From Phycobacter sedimenti (lineage in GTDB: Bacteria > Pseudomonadota > Alphaproteobacteria > Rhodobacterales > Rhodobacteraceae): 64,000 nucleotides of DNA. Every line of letters starts with the position of its first letter. Position 1 is the stretch's first letter. Below the pieces are notes generated by a model, which saw only the letters and a program-made list of their open reading frames with translations, was not told the origin of the DNA and searched no databases. The stretch spans positions 263,679 to 327,678 of the forward strand of contig NZ_JBBVGR010000007.1 of assembly GCF_038148855.1 (NCBI RefSeq). Direction: 5' to 3'. The position numbers and the translations under genes were made by a program. This document shows positions 62,578-64,000 of this stretch, in pieces.

Positions 62578-63726
62578 ATGAAACCAAGTCATTACGAACG
62601 CCAATGGCACCTGCACGGTCGCCACCCCACCGCCGATATCTCGAGCGAGGCGGATTTGGGGTGTGAAGATTTCTGGCATCGCCATGGGACTGGAAGCGCG
62701 GATATCGTTGTTGCTCTAGCTGATGATGGTGTGGACATTCAGGTGCCCGGACTGGAGCGACCAGGGAAGCTCGCCGGCCATGCGCATCACGACGGCGAAA
62801 CATGGCGCGTTCACGCGGGTCAGAACCATGCCGACCTTGCGCAATGCCGCTTTGGCGGCACCCATGGAAATGCGATGGCCGCGCTCATCGCAGCGGCTGG
62901 CGAAGACAGAGGACAGGGCGTTGCACCGGGCTGCAGGCTGTTCCCGATCCGATTGCCGATGCGAAATCGGCAGGTCATCCTGAGCGAACCACTGCTGGCC
63001 GGGATGCTGGGGATCATAGATCGGCATGCCGATATCGCCCTCCTGCCGATTGCCCGTCATCCGGTCATGCATTTCTCGCGCAACATTCTCGATCGCATGG
63101 CCGCAATGGGCCAAAGCGGCGGACGCAGAGGAAAGGGCGTGGTATTCGTCTTTCCGGCTGGCAATGCCAATTGTCCGATCCATTTCCGCACGAGTTCGCC
63201 AGTCAGCTTTGGGCGGGAGGCAAAGACGAATACGGCGCTGCAATCCCGCCGCTTTCGGAATGCCTTTGCCGAGCTAGACTGCAAACTGCACGTCTCCGCC
63301 ATTACAGCCGCTGCCCAAAAGGCCTTTTACAGTTGTTATGGCCCCGGCATAGATATCTGTGCCCCATCCAGTTGCGAGCGACCGTTTTCCAAGGAGAAGA
63401 CAGCAGAGCTACCAGGGCTGGCCACGGCGTATCACAGGGACGGGCGGTTTTCCGACAACTTCAAGGGTACGTCGGGTGCTGCGGCACTGGTCGCCGGCAG
63501 CGCTGCACTGCTGCGCGGTCTGCACCCGGATGCAACGGCAACCGAAATCGTTGCAACCCTCAAGGCGCAGGCTAGTAAATCTTTGGACGAAACGGACATC
63601 TACAGCCTGGTCCAGCTCCGCCCCTGGGAGCAGCGGCCTCCGGATGCGCTGTCCGAAGGAGGATTTGATCACAACGGTTGGAGTCCCTGGTTCGGGCACG
63701 GAAAAACAGACCTGCGTCGCTTTTGA
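62578..63726 (+). CDS. Subtilisin-like serine protease (S8 family), no signal peptide
   Basis: 382 residues from ATG 62578. Catalytic triad visible: Asp in VVALADDGVDIQ (about residue 47), His in GGTHGNAMAALIAAA (about 95), Ser in FKGTSGAAALVAG (about 300); oxyanion Asn in FPAGNANC (about 202). No signal peptide or long propeptide is present; the first 35 residues are charged (MKPSHYERQWHLHGRHPT). It therefore probably acts in the cytoplasm or leaves by another route. Divergent from the operon with two radical SAM enzymes, it is a likely processing protease for their product (inference). Confidence 0.88.
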   Translation: MKPSHYERQWHLHGRHPTADISSEADLGCEDFWHRHGTGSADIVVALADDGVDIQVPGLERPGKLAGHAHHDGETWRVHAGQNHADLAQCRFGGTHGNAMAALIAAAGEDRGQGVAPGCRLFPIRLPMRNRQVILSEPLLAGMLGIIDRHADIALLPIARHPVMHFSRNILDRMAAMGQSGGRRGKGVVFVFPAGNANCPIHFRTSSPVSFGREAKTNTALQSRRFRNAFAELDCKLHVSAITAAAQKAFYSCYGPGIDICAPSSCERPFSKEKTAELPGLATAYHRDGRFSDNFKGTSGAAALVAGSAALLRGLHPDATATEIVATLKAQASKSLDETDIYSLVQLRPWEQRPPDALSEGGFDHNGWSPWFGHGKTDLRRF

Positions 63727-63882
63727 CCGAGATCGGTTTTGCTGCACAGACCCGTAAAGGGATCCGGGAGCGGATCGGGTGATGCCACCCGATTTTGGCC
63801 GCGGGTTTTCCGTCTGACGAAACAAGAAACTTGGAATAGCCCCCTGAAAGGGGTCCACCGACGGGAAAGCCCAAACGCGGAA

Positions 63883-63900
63883 AGCGCCCTTTAGGGCGCT
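63883..63900 (-). terminator. Hairpin terminator near window end
   Basis: Stem AGCGCCC (63883-63889) / GGGCGCT (63894-63900), loop TTTA. In minus-strand orientation a short T-run follows, so it likely ends the tRNA-fMet transcript; it may also act for the subtilase transcript. Confidence 0.55.
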
Positions 63901-63926
63901 CTTACATTGATATGTTTTTGTGATTT

Positions 63927-64000
<74 letters not shown>

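Overview
The window reads as a chromosomal segment of an alphaproteobacterium of the order Rhodobacterales (Roseobacter group). Signs of this are the high GC content, the run murA - DUF2948 - hisD - UPF0262 - low-molecular-weight phosphatase ... infA - maf - RNase E/G - yacG - tRNA-Phe, a plant-type glutamate-cysteine ligase, the divergent rsmE/ubiA pair and a sarcosine/dimethylglycine-dehydrogenase-like FAD enzyme. This placement rests on gene content and order, not on a database search.

Layout. 1-11352 is ordinary chromosome: the 3' part of plsY, a diguanylate cyclase, a YHS-domain secreted protein, a GbsR/MarR regulator with a palindromic operator followed by two small membrane proteins and a fatty-acid desaturase, a histidine phosphatase, gshA, rsmE/ubiA, and an OmpA-family envelope protein with a coiled-coil partner. 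11879-24168 is an integrated genomic island in the 3' end of tRNA-Thr(GGT). It has a perfect 28-bp direct repeat at its two ends, tandem 13-bp-period repeats just inside both ends, a tyrosine integrase next to the tRNA, an RNase HI, a ParB-like protein, a serine recombinase, a lipoprotein and a complete type I restriction-modification operon (hsdM-hsdS-two unknown genes-hsdR). 24302-33711 is the conserved cell-wall/histidine/translation block ending in tRNA-Phe, behind which lies a decayed P4-type integrase (33876-34514).

34621-40565 holds a TetR regulator with a palindromic operator, the FAD/GcvT-type dehydrogenase and an Orn/Lys/Arg decarboxylase. After a decayed IS5-type remnant come rsmD, a ferredoxin-reductase-like flavoprotein, a peroxiredoxin and a decayed IS3-type remnant. 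44394-46678 is a complete queuosine-precursor operon queC-queD-queE-queF (minus strand) preceded by a clear preQ1-I riboswitch whose 3' strand overlaps the queC ribosome-binding site. Then follow an unusual photolyase/cryptochrome-like protein overlapping a UbiB-family kinase, an orphan Leu/Ile/Val-type periplasmic binding protein beside a large methyl-accepting chemotaxis protein, and a divergent azoreductase/LysR pair.

The most novel part is 56429-63726. A tightly overlapping minus-strand operon (MDR dehydrogenase, glycosyltransferase, SPASM radical SAM enzyme, a 151-residue unknown protein with a single Cys-Cys pair, SAM methyltransferase, second radical SAM enzyme, NodB/WbmS-like deacetylase) stands divergent to a subtilisin-like serine protease without a signal peptide. 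It looks like an undescribed peptide- or glycopeptide-modification cluster with the 151-residue protein as candidate substrate. The window ends inside an initiator tRNA-fMet.
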